Below are positions 1 through 10,729 of a stretch of 64,000 nt of DNA, piece by piece. The notes under the pieces were generated by a model. The model was not told the origin of the DNA and did not search any database. It worked only from the letters and a program-made list of their open reading frames with translations. A program made the position numbers and the translations under genes. The DNA is from an uncultured Bacteroidales bacterium. GTDB lineage: Bacteria > Bacteroidota > Bacteroidia > Bacteroidales > UBA932. Each line of letters begins with the position of its first letter. Within the stretch, counting starts at the first letter, position 1. The stretch is from positions 62,001-126,000 of the forward strand of contig CALVDF010000001.1 of the NCBI GenBank assembly GCA_944326245.1. Reading direction: 5' to 3'.

Positions 1-1155
1 CAAAGCCTAAACACAAGGCCGGGACTTCGCAAAATAGACATGACCGTAGACGGGTACATATACTACGACGGAGAGATGAGGTATGCACTCCCTGCCAGCG
101 AACCGCTGACATTCTATGTATCTTCCTTTGCAACCCTTGCTGAGGAAAGGGAAAGATTCATAACCAAGGTCATCGAGCGCAAGGTTACAGGCAATACTAC
201 AGCTGCCCTTGAATTCAGGCCGGGAGAATATGTTCTGGATGAGAACTACAGCGACAATCATGAACAGATATCACGCATAAAATCATTCATGCACGACATC
301 ATCGACAAGGGGACTTTCGGCATGGACAGCCTGACGATAACTGCCACCTGCTCCCCTGAAGGAAGCTATGTCCTGAATGACAGACTTGCAGGACTTAGGG
401 GAAAAGAAATATCGGGATATTTCAGGGCTTATGTCATGGACTGCTGCCGAAAAGCTGATTCCATAATGCACGAGCAGACGGGTACAATCATAAACCTTGC
501 ATCCGCTGCGGATACCGAAAATTATTCAAGCAATCTCGGCTTAGATAGTATCAAATTCATTGTCAAGCATATACCAGAAGACTGGAATAGACTTGCCTAT
601 CTTATCCAATGCGATTCGTCCATCATGGACAAAGCTGGCATATCCGATATTCTGCACACTACATCATCCCCGGACTTGAGGGAACAGCTCCTGAGTTCAC
701 ATCCCGAGTATCCGTACATAAAGAAACAATTGTACCCTGCCCTTAGGGAAGTGAAGTTTGATTTTTACCTTCACCGCAAAGGTATGGTAAAAGACACCGT
801 GCACACAACAGAACCTGACACAGTTTACCGTGCCGGTCTCGTGGCAATCAGGGACCGCGACTACAAAAAGGCCGTCCAATGTCTGGGCCCCTACAAAGAT
901 ATCAACAGTGCGGTGGCATTCCTGGCCATGGACTACAATGCATCAGCCATGAAAGTTCTGGAGACTCTGCCGTCTTCAGGAAAACGCGACTATCTCATGG
1001 CCATTGCATACTCAAGAAACGGCAATGAACGCCGTGCCGTAGAGTGTTTCCTCAATTCAATCAATCTGGAACCGTCAATGTCCTTCAGGGGAAACCTTGA
1101 TCCCGAAATCAGCAGACTTATAGAGAAATACGATCTTTTATCATCTGCTGAATGA
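1..1155 (+). CDS. OmpA-like domain protein with TPR-like C-terminus, 5' end missing
   Basis: The reading frame is open to the first base of the window, so this is the 3' part of a gene; the internal ATG at 40 is probably not the true start. Near residue 110 (counting from that ATG) lies a segment of the form TATCSPEGS..LNDRLAGLRG, typical of the OmpA-like periplasmic peptidoglycan-binding domain in Bacteroidota (compare A-SPEG-xx-N-xxLSxxRA). The last ~100 residues contain short helical repeats resembling TPRs (around YRAGLVAIRDRDYKKAVQ and YLMAIAYSRNGNERRAVE). Inferred role: outer-membrane-associated, periplasm-facing structural or adaptor protein. No signal peptide can be seen because the N-terminus is missing. 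The stop at 1153-1155 is followed by the tRNA promoter. The exact family is not recognised. Confidence 0.7.
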   Translation, partial: QSLNTRPGLRKIDMTVDGYIYYDGEMRYALPASEPLTFYVSSFATLAEERERFITKVIERKVTGNTTAALEFRPGEYVLDENYSDNHEQISRIKSFMHDIIDKGTFGMDSLTITATCSPEGSYVLNDRLAGLRGKEISGYFRAYVMDCCRKADSIMHEQTGTIINLASAADTENYSSNLGLDSIKFIVKHIPEDWNRLAYLIQCDSSIMDKAGISDILHTTSSPDLREQLLSSHPEYPYIKKQLYPALREVKFDFYLHRKGMVKDTVHTTEPDTVYRAGLVAIRDRDYKKAVQCLGPYKDINSAVAFLAMDYNASAMKVLETLPSSGKRDYLMAIAYSRNGNERRAVECFLNSINLEPSMSFRGNLDPEISRLIEKYDLLSSAE

Positions 1156-1184
1156 CATTTCTTGAAAAAAAATTGCATTTTTTT

Positions 1185-1216
1185 TTTGGCGGATGAAAAA
1201 ATATGCTCTATATTTG
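1185..1216 (+). promoter_or_regulatory. Promoter of tRNA-Val
   Basis: A -33 TTTG (1185-1188) is followed after 20 bp by TATATTTG (1209-1216), matching the Bacteroidota sigma-ABfr consensus TTTG/TAnnTTTG with 19-21 bp spacing. The tRNA begins 15 bp downstream of the -7 box. Confidence 0.75.
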
Positions 1217-1231
1217 CATCCGCAAAAGCAA

Positions 1232-1306
1232 GGGAGCATAGCTCAGTTGGTTTAGAGCGTCTGCCTTACAAGCAGAGGGTCGGGGGTTCGACTCCCTCTG
1301 CTCCCA
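1232..1306 (+). tRNA. tRNA-Val (anticodon TAC)
   Basis: A complete cloverleaf can be drawn by eye. The 7-bp acceptor stem GGGAGCA (1232-1238) pairs with TGCTCCC (1299-1305), with discriminator A at 1306. The D arm is GCTC/GAGC, the anticodon stem TCTGC/GCAGA encloses loop CTTACAA (anticodon TAC, reading GUA valine codons), and the T arm carries TTCGACT. No CCA is encoded, as is usual in Bacteroidota. It stands alone between its own promoter and a terminator. Confidence 0.97.
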
Positions 1307-1309
1307 CTG

Positions 1310-1340
1310 AAAAAACGGTTACACTGAGTAACCGTTTTTT
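1310..1340. terminator. Bidirectional terminator between tRNA-Val and pncB
   Basis: An inverted repeat has arms AAAAACGGTTAC and GTAACCGTTTTT around a 5-nt loop ACTGA. The T run on each strand allows it to end the tRNA transcript rightward and the pncB transcript leftward; the pncB stop codon (1341-1343) abuts it. Confidence 0.9.
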
Positions 1341-2546
1341 TTATTCCTTTATATTGAGGGCTTCCATGAAGCGCTTTACAACCTCTGCTTTACCGGTATG
1401 CTTGCCCGCATCTTCGCTAAGCTTGCATGTATCATTGTAGAATGACCAGGATTCTGTTATTTTGGCGGCAATGAGCTTTATGACGATATTCATGGGCTTT
1501 ACTCCGTCAAAATCATTGGTAAAATGCGTACCTATCCCGAAAGAAGGCTGACAGTAATCCACAGCATATGCCTGTATGCCTATTGCGTCATCCACATTCA
1601 ACGCATTGCTGAATATCACCTGCTTGGTCTTGGGATCAATTCCCAGGGACCTGTACTTGTCAACAATACGCATTAGCTGTTCCCGGTTGTCCCCGCTGTC
1701 CACACGCAATCCTTTGAAGAGGTTTGCAAAATCCTCAGAGAAATTGAGACTGAAGATATCCCAGCCGAAACTGTCATACAGAAAAGTCCCCAAAGCACCG
1801 CGGAAAGTGTTGCGCCAACAGTCCATAGCTATATGGTTTGCCATCTGGGGACCATACATCCCTCCTATCGCACAAATGAATTCATGCGCCATGGTTCCCA
1901 CTGGTATCAGATCGTATTTCATCGCAAGATACACATTGCTTGTCCCTACAAACCGTCCCGGCCACTGACGTTTTGCCGCACAGTCCCTCATTGCCCTCAC
2001 TACCGTATCCTCCGCTTCCAGCGAAGCCCGGCGCCTGGTTCCGAAATCACTGTAGACACATCCGGCTTCCAGAAGTCTCTCCGCCTTTCGGTATGTCTTG
2101 ACGTAATACTTCTGATAGTCGAAACTGCGACATTCGCCTGTAAAAACGTAGTATAATTCAGATATTATTGCGAGAATCTTGACTTCCAACAGTATGGTAT
2201 CCGCCCAGCTACCTTCTATCCCGATATGGAGGTGACCTCCGTCATCCTGCCGGATACTGACCCATCTGCGGTCAAAACGATATCCTTTCAGATAATTGTA
2301 AAACCAGCCTGGAATGTAACTGCACCTGCGTTTCATGAAATCTATTTCTTCCTTCGTTATAGTCACGTCCTCCAAAGCCGCTATCTGTCTTGAAAGCTCA
2401 ACGGCAAACCCCTCAGGATAGACCGTATCGTCACGGTCGGTAAAAGAGTAACGAACCTGAGCCCTTGGAAAGTTGTCAATCACGGCGCAACACATGGTGA
2501 ATTTATACAGGTCATCATCCGTGAAGTGTGTTATTATCTGTCTCAT
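1341..2546 (-). CDS. pncB: Nicotinate phosphoribosyltransferase
   Basis: 401 residues, the usual length for bacterial NAPRTase. It converts nicotinate and PRPP (with ATP) to nicotinate mononucleotide in the Preiss-Handler NAD salvage pathway, in the cytoplasm. Family signatures include the N-terminal TDDDLYKFTM segment, the central GTSNVYLAMKYDLIPVGTMAHEF block, and the RVDSGD and IFSNALN phosphate-binding segments. The ATG at 2546 lies ~18 nt from the predicted transcription start of a TATCTTTG promoter, which supports it. It appears monocistronic, ending on the terminator shared with the tRNA. Confidence 0.96.
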   Translation of the reverse strand: MRQIITHFTDDDLYKFTMCCAVIDNFPRAQVRYSFTDRDDTVYPEGFAVELSRQIAALEDVTITKEEIDFMKRRCSYIPGWFYNYLKGYRFDRRWVSIRQDDGGHLHIGIEGSWADTILLEVKILAIISELYYVFTGECRSFDYQKYYVKTYRKAERLLEAGCVYSDFGTRRRASLEAEDTVVRAMRDCAAKRQWPGRFVGTSNVYLAMKYDLIPVGTMAHEFICAIGGMYGPQMANHIAMDCWRNTFRGALGTFLYDSFGWDIFSLNFSEDFANLFKGLRVDSGDNREQLMRIVDKYRSLGIDPKTKQVIFSNALNVDDAIGIQAYAVDYCQPSFGIGTHFTNDFDGVKPMNIVIKLIAAKITESWSFYNDTCKLSEDAGKHTGKAEVVKRFMEALNIKE

Positions 2547-2567
2547 AAGTAACTGTCGATTATACTA

Positions 2568-2575
2568 CAAAGATA
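2568..2575 (-). promoter_or_regulatory. -7 element of the pncB promoter
   Basis: The minus strand reads TATCTTTG, an exact match to TAnnTTTG, 21 bp upstream of the pncB ATG. I do not see a clear -33 TTTG. Confidence 0.6.
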
Positions 2576-2577
2576 CA

Positions 2578-2615
2578 ATAAAAAAACCGGTAACGGACAA
2601 ATATTCCGCACCGGC
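2578..2615 (-). terminator. Terminator after nhaD
   Basis: On the minus strand, arms CCGGT and ACCGG (2610-2614 and 2587-2591), extended by CGGA/TCCG with a small asymmetric bulge, are followed by a run of seven Ts. It lies 33 bp past the nhaD stop. Confidence 0.65.
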
Positions 2616-2647
2616 AATTTCCTTTTGCTGTCTTGTATTCCAAGCAA

Positions 2648-4015
2648 CTACAAAAGCGGCAAAATAAAGAGGTCCTGAAGTACAAATACTCCGATACCTG
2701 CCAGATATCCTATAAGAGCCAATAGGCTTATATTCTTGAGGTACCACATGAAATTGATGTTTTCCAGCCCCATGGCAACGACACCGGCAGCAGATCCTAT
2801 GATAAGGATACTTCCGCCTGTACCTGCACAGTAGGCAAGCAGATGCCAGAAATCACCGTCTGCCACAAAGTGGGACAGGAAAGCCGGATCGGAAGAAGCT
2901 GCAAAGGCAGCTGCATCCGGAATAGGATACATACCCATACTGGCCGCTACAAGAGGGACATTGTCTACAACAGACGACAGCAGGCCTATTACCGTGTTTA
3001 TAGCATATATATTGTGTATTCCTTCATTAAGAGCAGACGCCATCGTACCCAGCACTCCCGCACACTCCAAAGCCGAAACAGCCATAAGTATACCGAGGAA
3101 GAAAAGAATAGTAGGCATGTCTATCCTCTTTATGACTTTGGAAACCTTATTCTTGATGGACTCTTCCACATTCTTCTTGCTTCTGTACATCAAGTCAGTA
3201 TAAAGCCATAATATACCGAGTGCAAACATTACACTCATATACGGAGGCAGCCCTATGACACTCTTGAAAACAGGCACCATGACCAGAAGCAGCACTCCCA
3301 GAACAAGAATTGTGCGGCTCTCCTTTCCAGTTATGTAGGATGGCCTGAAGGATGCATCCTCATTGGTCTGCTGCTGCGCTATAACACCTTTGAGGAATCT
3401 TGTAGCTACAGCCGTAGGTATTACAACAGACACCAGGCACGGTACTATCAGGGATCCTATAAGTTTGGCAGTACCGACATTGCCCTTCATCCACAGCATG
3501 ATGGTAGTCACATCACCGATAGGCGACCAGGCTCCTCCGCAGTTGGCGGCAATAATGATTATGGAAGCGAAAAGCCAGCGCTCCTTATAATTGCTGAGCA
3601 TACGGCGTATCAGCATGACCATTATGATCGTAGTTGTCATATTGTCCAGTACGGCAGACATGAAGAATGTCAGGAAGGCGATAAGCCACATCAGTTTTGT
3701 TTTCTTTCTGGTAGTAATATGCCTGGTAATTACTTCAAAGCCTCCATGCATATCAATTATGTCCACGATAGTCATGGCTCCTATCAGAAAGACTATAATC
3801 TCACATGTGCTGCCCAGAGCTGCAAGCAGGTCCGAACTTACTACTTCATGCGTAATGGAGGGGTTGATTTTCGCTGAAAATATACTTAAAAGTCCCCACA
3901 ATATGCAGCACAGAACCAGTGCCACGGAAGATTTACTTACATTGATCTTATGCTCCATGGCGATCATCAGATATCCCAGCACGAAGATCACGATCATTGC
4001 ATAAACAACACCCAT
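2648..4015 (-). CDS. nhaD: NhaD-family sodium:proton antiporter
   Basis: 455 residues, very hydrophobic, with about 11-12 predicted membrane segments. It exchanges cytoplasmic Na+ (or Li+) for external H+ in the inner membrane. Characteristic NhaD blocks are SAVLDNMTTTI, the AANCGGAWSPIGDVTTIM segment in the first half, and a second-half counterpart SSVVDNVPLVAASMG; the paired Asp-Asn motifs are typical of the ion transporter superfamily. It starts 21 bp after folC ends on the same strand and may be cotranscribed with it; a terminator follows. No regulatory gene is adjacent. Confidence 0.93.
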   Translation of the reverse strand: MGVVYAMIVIFVLGYLMIAMEHKINVSKSSVALVLCCILWGLLSIFSAKINPSITHEVVSSDLLAALGSTCEIIVFLIGAMTIVDIIDMHGGFEVITRHITTRKKTKLMWLIAFLTFFMSAVLDNMTTTIIMVMLIRRMLSNYKERWLFASIIIIAANCGGAWSPIGDVTTIMLWMKGNVGTAKLIGSLIVPCLVSVVIPTAVATRFLKGVIAQQQTNEDASFRPSYITGKESRTILVLGVLLLVMVPVFKSVIGLPPYMSVMFALGILWLYTDLMYRSKKNVEESIKNKVSKVIKRIDMPTILFFLGILMAVSALECAGVLGTMASALNEGIHNIYAINTVIGLLSSVVDNVPLVAASMGMYPIPDAAAFAASSDPAFLSHFVADGDFWHLLAYCAGTGGSILIIGSAAGVVAMGLENINFMWYLKNISLLALIGYLAGIGVFVLQDLFILPLL

Positions 4016-4036
4016 AGTACTTTTAACTTTTTTGTT

Positions 4037-5377
4037 TTATTTTTTAACATTATTGTTATACTGATTTTTATCCCAATATTCAAGAGCCTCCGCTACGACA
4101 TAGCTGCTGCCTCCGATAAAGACGGCATCGTTTCCGCCAGCTTCGGACACGGCAAGTTGTACGGCAGCCCCTACGGCTGGGACTGCCACCGACCTTACAA
4201 GCCCTGCTTGCCGGGCAAGCTCCTGCAACCTGAGGCAAGGCATGGCTCTGCTACCGCTCGCCTGGGTAAAGACATATTCGGCATCCCTCGGCAGAAGCCC
4301 AAGAACAGCTTCCACATCCTTGTCCGCCGCCATCCCGAAGACAATAAACAGACGGCGTCCGGCAAACTCCTTCTTCATCTGACATACTGATACCGTCATT
4401 GCCTCTACATTATGTCCTATGTCGCATACTACTGCAGGATTGTCTCCCAGACGTTCCCACCGTCCCCTGAGTCCGGTCACATGCGCGGCACCGACAATCC
4501 CCCTGTATAATTGAGAGCCCTTCCTTACCGGACCTTCTCCAAGGACTTCAATAGCCTTGAATACCGTGCGTATATTCCTTATCTGAGTAAAAGACCGCAG
4601 ATCGGCTTCTGCAGCCGCTTCTGCCGGGTCCGTATTTTCACTGCAAACATCCACACTACGGTACAGCCTGCTGCCGGTTTCAACTGTACGGGCCGTTATT
4701 GCCGACATAGCCTCGTCAGGCAATTCCCCTACCACTACCGGCACTCCGGGCTTTATTATTCCAGCCTTCTCCGCAGCTATCTTGCCAATGGTGTCACCGA
4801 GAATATCTTTGTGGTCAAAACCTATGGATGTAATTATACTCAGCTCCGGGGTAATGATGTTGGTCGAATCCAACCTGCCGCCCAGACCTGTTTCAATTAC
4901 TGCAACATCCAGCTTTATCCGTGAGAAATAATCCAGAGCCATAGCCGTAGTTATTTCGAAAAAGGAAGGTCCGTGATTTTCGATAAACCCGGACGCACGC
5001 GTAAGGAAGTCCACCACTTCTTCCTTTCCTATCTCGCGGCAGCACACACCGCCGGCATCGTATTCCGTAGAAATGACCCTGATCCTTTCGCGGAAATCCA
5101 GAAGATGCGGGGAAGTATACAGGCCTACAGTCCGTCCAGGACATGCAAAAGCAAGAGCTGCGGCAAGCATATGAGCAACGGATCCCTTTCCGTTGGTTCC
5201 TGCTATGTGAATAGTCTTAAGTGACTTATGCGGATCTTTCAGGAAACCGGCAAAAGCTTCCATCGTCTCCAGTCCGGGATGATAGCCGGCCGCCCCCACC
5301 CTCTGGAATGAAGGAGCTATGGTGTAGAGCTTTCTGACACACTCCCGATACCGTTTTTCTGTATTAAAGTCGCCCAT
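4037..5377 (-). CDS. folC: Bifunctional folylpolyglutamate synthase / dihydrofolate synthase
   Basis: 446 residues. It adds L-glutamate to dihydropteroate and/or lengthens folate polyglutamate tails, using ATP, in the cytoplasm. The Mur-ligase-type P-loop HIAGTNGKGS spans residues 57-66, followed by the YTSPHLLDFRERI folate-binding loop and the EVGLGGRLDSTN-like block (here ETGLGGRLDSTN). The C-terminal domain has the CDIGHN motif. Whether it has both activities cannot be told by eye. It is divergent from purL and upstream of nhaD on the same strand; folB lies elsewhere in the window (27.3 kb). Confidence 0.95.
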   Translation of the reverse strand: MGDFNTEKRYRECVRKLYTIAPSFQRVGAAGYHPGLETMEAFAGFLKDPHKSLKTIHIAGTNGKGSVAHMLAAALAFACPGRTVGLYTSPHLLDFRERIRVISTEYDAGGVCCREIGKEEVVDFLTRASGFIENHGPSFFEITTAMALDYFSRIKLDVAVIETGLGGRLDSTNIITPELSIITSIGFDHKDILGDTIGKIAAEKAGIIKPGVPVVVGELPDEAMSAITARTVETGSRLYRSVDVCSENTDPAEAAAEADLRSFTQIRNIRTVFKAIEVLGEGPVRKGSQLYRGIVGAAHVTGLRGRWERLGDNPAVVCDIGHNVEAMTVSVCQMKKEFAGRRLFIVFGMAADKDVEAVLGLLPRDAEYVFTQASGSRAMPCLRLQELARQAGLVRSVAVPAVGAAVQLAVSEAGGNDAVFIGGSSYVVAEALEYWDKNQYNNNVKK

Positions 5378-5443
5378 ATGTGGTTTTCGAAAAATTTGAG
5401 AGCAAAAATGGGAATAATTCTAAACACTTAGCAAAATAATCTC

Positions 5444-5451
5444 TATTTTTG
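5444..5451 (+). promoter_or_regulatory. -7 element of the purL promoter
   Basis: TATTTTTG, an exact TAnnTTTG match, 19 bp upstream of the purL ATG in the 93-bp divergent region between folC and purL. No convincing -33 box and no purine riboswitch fold is visible. Confidence 0.6.
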
Positions 5452-5470
5452 AAGCTCAAATATATAAAAT

Positions 5471-8400
5471 ATGGTATACTTTTTCCGCTCCCCCGAGGGG
5501 CAAATCATAGCAGTCGACTCTCAGACAGCATTTTCTGCTGAAACAGCGGACACATTGAAATGGTTATTCTCAGGAGCGGAGCTCCAGAAGGAGTCTTCGG
5601 TTGCAGGCACATTCATAGGCCCGCGCCGCGAGATGATCACTCCATGGAGCACCGCAGCGGTGGAAATCACCAGAAACATGAACATCTCCGGCATTTCCAG
5701 AATCGAGGAATTCTTTCCAGTACAGGAAAGCCTGTATCACTCGGATGCGGAAATCCCGCATGACAGAATGCTACAGAGGATATACCATGGACTCGGAAGC
5801 GATGTCTTCACCATAGACCGCAAACCTGAGCCTATAAGACATATAACCGATTTCGAAGCATATAACAAGGAAGAAGGACTTGCCCTTTCGGAGGACGAGA
5901 TACAGTATCTCAAGGACCTCTCTGCAAAGCTGGGCAGACCTCTGACTGACAGCGAAGTATTCGGATTCTCGCAGGTCAATTCAGAGCACTGCCGCCACAA
6001 GATATTCAACGGGACATTCATCATCGACGGAGTCGAAATGGAAAGTTCCCTGTTCAAACTGATCAAGAAGACATCTGCAGTAAATCCAGGCAGGATTGTC
6101 TCAGCATATAAAGACAACTGTGCATTCATCGAAGGGCCCAAGCTCAAGCTGTTCCATCCGACTGCCGCAGCAAAGCCAAGTTTCTTCAAGGAAGAAGAAG
6201 TAAAAACCGTCATTTCGCTCAAGGCCGAAACCCACAATTTCCCTACGACAGTCGAGCCGTTCAACGGTGCCGCTACCGGCAGCGGTGGAGAGATACGTGA
6301 CCGCATAGGAGGCGGAAAAGGTTCGTTCCCGATTGCCGGGACGGCCGTATACATGACCTCATACCCGAGAATAGACCAGGACAGGGCATGGGAAGCACGC
6401 CCTCCCCGCAAATGGCTATACCAAAGCCCGGCAGAGATTCTGATCAAGGCCTCCAACGGAGCATCGGATTTCGGAAACAAATTCGGCCAGCCACTCATCT
6501 GCGGTTCGCTCCAGACTCTTGAGCACACAGAAACTGATCCTGACGGATCCGTACGTAAATACGGCTATGACAAGGTAATAATGCTGGCCGGAGGTGTCGG
6601 TTACGCAAAAAAGGCAGATGCAGCAAAAGACCGCCCGGCAAAGGGGGACGACATAATACTCCTCGGAGGTGACAATTACAGAATCGGAATGGGTGGAGGA
6701 GCTGTTTCTTCAGTTGCCACAGGAGAATATGCAAATTCCATTGAGCTCAATGCAATACAGCGTGCCAACCCTGAAATGCAGAAGCGGGTATACAACGCAA
6801 TACGCGGAATTGCCGAAAAAGACCACAACTCCATCATATCCATTCATGACCATGGTGCCGGCGGACACCTCAACTGCCTCTCCGAACTGGTAGAGGAAGT
6901 CGGCGGAGACATAGACATTTCCAAGCTCCCCGTAGGAGATCCTACCCTCTCGGACAAGGAAATCATCGGCAATGAAAGCCAGGAACGCATGGGACTGGTT
7001 ATGAAAAAGTCAGATACTGAAGAGCTGCACCGCATAGCAGAAAGGGAAAGGGCTCCTTTCTATGTCATCGGAGAAGTGAGCGGAAAAGGCAATTTCACTC
7101 TCCGCGACAGTAAGACAGGTGACACGCCTATAGATTTGGCTCTCAGCGACATGTTCGGTTCTACGCCCAAAACCGTAATGCACGGGAACTCCCCCGGCGG
7201 AGGTGCAGACGGTCACGGAGGCTTCTCAGCTCTTGAAAAGGACCAGACCCCTGCAGGCATGACACCGGAGGCCCTTGAAGATGCCATCGGCAAGGTACTC
7301 ATGCTCGAATCCGTAGCCTGCAAGGACTGGCTGACCAACAAAGTCGACAGATCCGTAACCGGACTCATTGCTTGCCAGCAGTGCTGCGGTGAGCTTCAGC
7401 TTCCCCTCAACAATCTTGGAGTGACCGCTATAGGCTATGACGATCCGGAAGGCATAGCTGTCTCGATAGGCCATGCCCCTGCAGCGGCAATGATAGATCC
7501 TGCTGCCGGCTCCCGCCTGGCCATAGCAGAAGCCCTTACCAATATAATATGGACCCCTATCAGGGACAATATCTACGGGATATCGCTGAGCGCCAACTGG
7601 ATGTGGCCGTGCCGCAATGAAGGTGAGGATGCCCGCCTGTACAAGGCAGTAAAAGGAGCAAGTGACTTTGCAATTGCCATAGGAGTCAATATACCTACAG
7701 GCAAGGACTCCATGTCCATGACCCAGAAGTATCCTGACGGGGAAAAAGTACTGTCACCCGGCACACTTATAATATCTGCTACAGGACAGAGCAAGAATGT
7801 GGGCGCAACCATACACCCCGTGATGTCCCACGAAAGTGAAACGACCCTTCTATATATTCCGTTCGTACAAATCGGGAACGGAGACACATACTTCCCTCTA
7901 GGAGGCTCGGCGTATGCAGCCACTGTCTGCAAAGTGGGGGCAAAGACTCCGGACATTGCTGACCCTGAATATTTCAAGGCCTGCTTCAACAACATCCAGG
8001 ACGCAATGTTCAACTCCATGGACAATCCCGTACTTGCAGGACACGACATATCTGCCGGCGGTCTGGTCACAACCCTTCTGGAAATGTGCTTTGCAAACAC
8101 GGAAGGCGGAGCCGATATCGACCTGAGAACTTTCGGTTCTTCCGACATTCTGCTTTCAGAAGTACCTGGCGTAGTACTGCAGGTTAAAAACAGCGGAAAG
8201 GAAGAGTTCCTGCGCAATCTCGGTAAAGTAAAGGCCTACCCTATCGGACACCCTACACACAGTGCACGTACCCTTAAGATCGTATACGGACAGGAAGGAG
8301 ACCACAGGACACTTTCACTGGACATAGATACCATGCGGGACAACTGGTTCCGTACATCCTGGCTGCTTGACAGGCTCCAGACACCCGCAGATCTCGCCGA

Positions 8401-9238
8401 TGAACGTTTTGCAAACTACAAGAGGCAGCCTCTTTCATTCTCGTTTCCAAAACACTTCGACGGCCGTTACACAATACCTTCAGAACACCGTATCAAGGCA
8501 GCCATCATCAGGGAAACAGGCTCCAACGGTGACAGGGAAATGGCGTGGGCCCTGTACATGGCAGGCTTTTCCGTCAAGGACGTACACGTCACTGACCTCG
8601 TCTCAGGACGGGAGACACTTGACGACATCCAGATGATAGTCTTCGTCGGAGGATTCTCCAATGCAGACACACTCGGTTCTGCCAAAGGATGGGCCGGTGC
8701 CCTCCTCTACAATGAAAAGGCCCGCACTGCCATTGACCGTTTCTATGCCCGTAAGGACACCCTCAGCCTGGGAGTCTGCAACGGATGCCAGCTGATGGCG
8801 GAAATGGGCCTGATCACTCCTGAGCACAGAGAGCGTTCCCCTAAAATGAAGCACAATCTCTCGCACAAGTATGAATCGGCATTCGTGGGCGTGCATATCG
8901 AAAATTCTCCTTCAATACTGCTATCCTCCCTGCAAGGTTCAAGGCTCGGTATCTGGGTTGCACACGGGGAAGGCAGGTTCTCTTTCCCCAGACCTCTGGA
9001 AGAGTACAATATCGCGCTGAGATACAACTATGAAGCATATCCGGCTAATCCCAACGGATCGCCGGCAGCCATCGCAGGAGTATGCTCTCCCGACGGACGT
9101 CACCTGGCCATGATGCCTCATCCCGAACGCTGCCTGAGGCCTTGGAACTGGGCCTACTATCCGGACAGGAAGGGAGATACGGTAACCCCATGGATTGAAA
9201 TGTTCATAAACGGCAGAATATGGCTCGAAAAACGCTAA
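5471..9238 (+). CDS. purL: Phosphoribosylformylglycinamidine synthase, large single-chain type
   Basis: 1255 residues, the normal size of the fused PurL that carries its own glutaminase. It makes FGAM from FGAR, glutamine and ATP, the fourth step of purine biosynthesis. Order: N-terminal PurS-like part, linker, two PurM-like synthase halves ([16 protein letters not shown] near residue 170; the [21 protein letters not shown]-binding block), and a class I glutamine amidotransferase domain at the C-terminus. The amidotransferase triad is visible: Cys1103 in GVCNGCQ, His1217 and Glu1219 in MPHPERC. The 3' end overlaps phoH by 19 bp. No frameshift is seen. Confidence 0.98.
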   Translation: MVYFFRSPEGQIIAVDSQTAFSAETADTLKWLFSGAELQKESSVAGTFIGPRREMITPWSTAAVEITRNMNISGISRIEEFFPVQESLYHSDAEIPHDRMLQRIYHGLGSDVFTIDRKPEPIRHITDFEAYNKEEGLALSEDEIQYLKDLSAKLGRPLTDSEVFGFSQVNSEHCRHKIFNGTFIIDGVEMESSLFKLIKKTSAVNPGRIVSAYKDNCAFIEGPKLKLFHPTAAAKPSFFKEEEVKTVISLKAETHNFPTTVEPFNGAATGSGGEIRDRIGGGKGSFPIAGTAVYMTSYPRIDQDRAWEARPPRKWLYQSPAEILIKASNGASDFGNKFGQPLICGSLQTLEHTETDPDGSVRKYGYDKVIMLAGGVGYAKKADAAKDRPAKGDDIILLGGDNYRIGMGGGAVSSVATGEYANSIELNAIQRANPEMQKRVYNAIRGIAEKDHNSIISIHDHGAGGHLNCLSELVEEVGGDIDISKLPVGDPTLSDKEIIGNESQERMGLVMKKSDTEELHRIAERERAPFYVIGEVSGKGNFTLRDSKTGDTPIDLALSDMFGSTPKTVMHGNSPGGGADGHGGFSALEKDQTPAGMTPEALEDAIGKVLMLESVACKDWLTNKVDRSVTGLIACQQCCGELQLPLNNLGVTAIGYDDPEGIAVSIGHAPAAAMIDPAAGSRLAIAEALTNIIWTPIRDNIYGISLSANWMWPCRNEGEDARLYKAVKGASDFAIAIGVNIPTGKDSMSMTQKYPDGEKVLSPGTLIISATGQSKNVGATIHPVMSHESETTLLYIPFVQIGNGDTYFPLGGSAYAATVCKVGAKTPDIADPEYFKACFNNIQDAMFNSMDNPVLAGHDISAGGLVTTLLEMCFANTEGGADIDLRTFGSSDILLSEVPGVVLQVKNSGKEEFLRNLGKVKAYPIGHPTHSARTLKIVYGQEGDHRTLSLDIDTMRDNWFRTSWLLDRLQTPADLADERFANYKRQPLSFSFPKHFDGRYTIPSEHRIKAAIIRETGSNGDREMAWALYMAGFSVKDVHVTDLVSGRETLDDIQMIVFVGGFSNADTLGSAKGWAGALLYNEKARTAIDRFYARKDTLSLGVCNGCQLMAEMGLITPEHRERSPKMKHNLSHKYESAFVGVHIENSPSILLSSLQGSRLGIWVAHGEGRFSFPRPLEEYNIALRYNYEAYPANPNGSPAAIAGVCSPDGRHLAMMPHPERCLRPWNWAYYPDRKGDTVTPWIEMFINGRIWLEKR

Positions 9239-10614
9239 AACACACGGAAGCGCAATTCCGTCAGGCAGACAACAGGCCCCCGCGTCCTCCAAAGCTGTTC
9301 GTACTGGACACCAATGTCATACTGCATGACAGCCAGTGCATATTCAACTTTCAGGACAACGACATCTACATTCCTGTCAGTGTCATTGAAGAACTCGACA
9401 AGTTCAAGAAAGGAGACGACAACCTGGGCTACAATGCCCGCGCGTTCGTACGGGCACTCGACAAAATATCGGACAACACCCTGTTTGACAAGGGCATAAG
9501 CCTGGGCAAAGGAAGAGGGCACATCAAGATAGAAATGGGACATGGCTATACAGGCCAGATACGCGACTCGCTGATAGACGATATCCCTGACCACAGGATC
9601 ATCGCGACAGCCATATGGCTGAGGGACAACAATCCTGACAGGAAAGTCATACTTGTTACCAAAGACATGAACATGAGACTCAAAGCCAAGGCTCTGGGTC
9701 TCATGGCTCAGGATTACCTGTCCGACAAGGTTCAGGAAGAGCGCATAATAAAAACTGAAAAAGAGGTACTCACCGTCCGGAACATGAAGGACGAATACAT
9801 TCGCATGATAGATGAATCTGCCGGCGGAGTTCCCTTTGCGCAGGTCGGTATACGCCGCAGGCCTGCACCGAACCAGTACTATAAAATATATGACAGTTCA
9901 AAGAGGCTTACCCTTGCCAGATACAATGACCGTGACAAGACCATCGTCAAGGTAAAACCCCAGATAGCATACGGCATATCACCCCGCAATGACGAGCAGA
10001 CACTCGCAATGGACGCAGTCATGAACCCGGACATCAAGCTGATAGCCCTGACAGGCAGAGCCGGTACAGGCAAGACCTTGATTGCCCTTGCCGGTGCCCT
10101 GGCCCAGGCAGGCAACTTCGAGCAGATTCTTCTCTCACGTCCAGTCATACCACTTAAAAATCAGGAACTGGGTTTCCTGCCGGGCTCTGTGAACGACAAG
10201 ATAGGGCCATACATGCTTCCTCTGTTCGACAACCTGGCTGTCATCAAGAGCTGTTTCTCTCCCTCCAGCAAGGAAGTCGTCAAAATAGAAGACATGCTGC
10301 GACGCGAAAAATTAGTGATAAATCCTCTCGCATACATACGTGGACGCAGCCTTGGCAATGTGTTCTTCATAGTGGACGAGTCCCAGAACCTTACCCCGCA
10401 TGAGGTAAAGACTATTATCACCCGCGCCGGAGAAGGCACCAAGATAGTGTTCACCGGTGACATCTACCAGATTGACCAGCCTTACCTGGACTTTAATTCC
10501 AATGGGTTGACCCATCTGTGCGACAAGTTTTTCGGACAGAATGTCTTTGCCCACATCAACATGATACGGGGCGAGCGCAGCCAGCTTTCCGAACTTGCAG
10601 GAAGACTGCTGTAA
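9220..10614 (+). CDS. PhoH-family ATPase with N-terminal PIN domain (PhoH2/YlaK type)
   Basis: 464 residues. Residues ~26-150 form a PIN nuclease domain ([11 protein letters not shown], first acidic residue Asp30; [10 protein letters not shown]; a later DHRIIATA block). The C-terminal half is a PhoH/RecD-like ATPase with Walker A GRAGTGKT (279-286) and Walker B FIVDESQN (Asp386, Glu387). Characterised PhoH2 proteins are reported to unwind and cut RNA, so an RNA-processing role in the cytoplasm is likely; this gene's target is unknown. The ATG lies inside the last 19 bp of purL, suggesting translational coupling. Confidence 0.92.
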   Translation: MARKTLKHTEAQFRQADNRPPRPPKLFVLDTNVILHDSQCIFNFQDNDIYIPVSVIEELDKFKKGDDNLGYNARAFVRALDKISDNTLFDKGISLGKGRGHIKIEMGHGYTGQIRDSLIDDIPDHRIIATAIWLRDNNPDRKVILVTKDMNMRLKAKALGLMAQDYLSDKVQEERIIKTEKEVLTVRNMKDEYIRMIDESAGGVPFAQVGIRRRPAPNQYYKIYDSSKRLTLARYNDRDKTIVKVKPQIAYGISPRNDEQTLAMDAVMNPDIKLIALTGRAGTGKTLIALAGALAQAGNFEQILLSRPVIPLKNQELGFLPGSVNDKIGPYMLPLFDNLAVIKSCFSPSSKEVVKIEDMLRREKLVINPLAYIRGRSLGNVFFIVDESQNLTPHEVKTIITRAGEGTKIVFTGDIYQIDQPYLDFNSNGLTHLCDKFFGQNVFAHINMIRGERSQLSELAGRLL

Positions 10615-10668
10615 AGGCCCTTTTCCTAATTTTTTTAAGCATCAGGTAGGCAATTAGTGAAAATTCGT

Positions 10669-10676
10669 TATTTTTG
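10669..10676 (+). promoter_or_regulatory. -7 element of the ppdK promoter
   Basis: TATTTTTG matches TAnnTTTG in the 115-bp gap between phoH and ppdK. It implies a leader of about 50 nt, in which I see no terminator or riboswitch fold. Confidence 0.6.
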
Positions 10677-10729
10677 CACCCTAACAGTTTACGGTCTTTG
10701 ACTCAACTAACTATATTATTTTATATTCT

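Noticed and set aside
1162..1440. Open frame running through tRNA-Val and its terminator
   Set aside because: It translates the tRNA and hairpin, and continues antisense to pncB.
5737..6528. Long antisense frame (263 codons) on the minus strand within purL
   Set aside because: It is a mirror of the strongly biased purL reading frame, has no promoter box, and its sequence has no domain-like pattern.
7573..8217. Antisense frame (214 codons) inside purL
   Set aside because: It fully overlaps a conserved enzyme gene, and its composition (Ser/Pro/Arg-rich) is typical of shadow frames.
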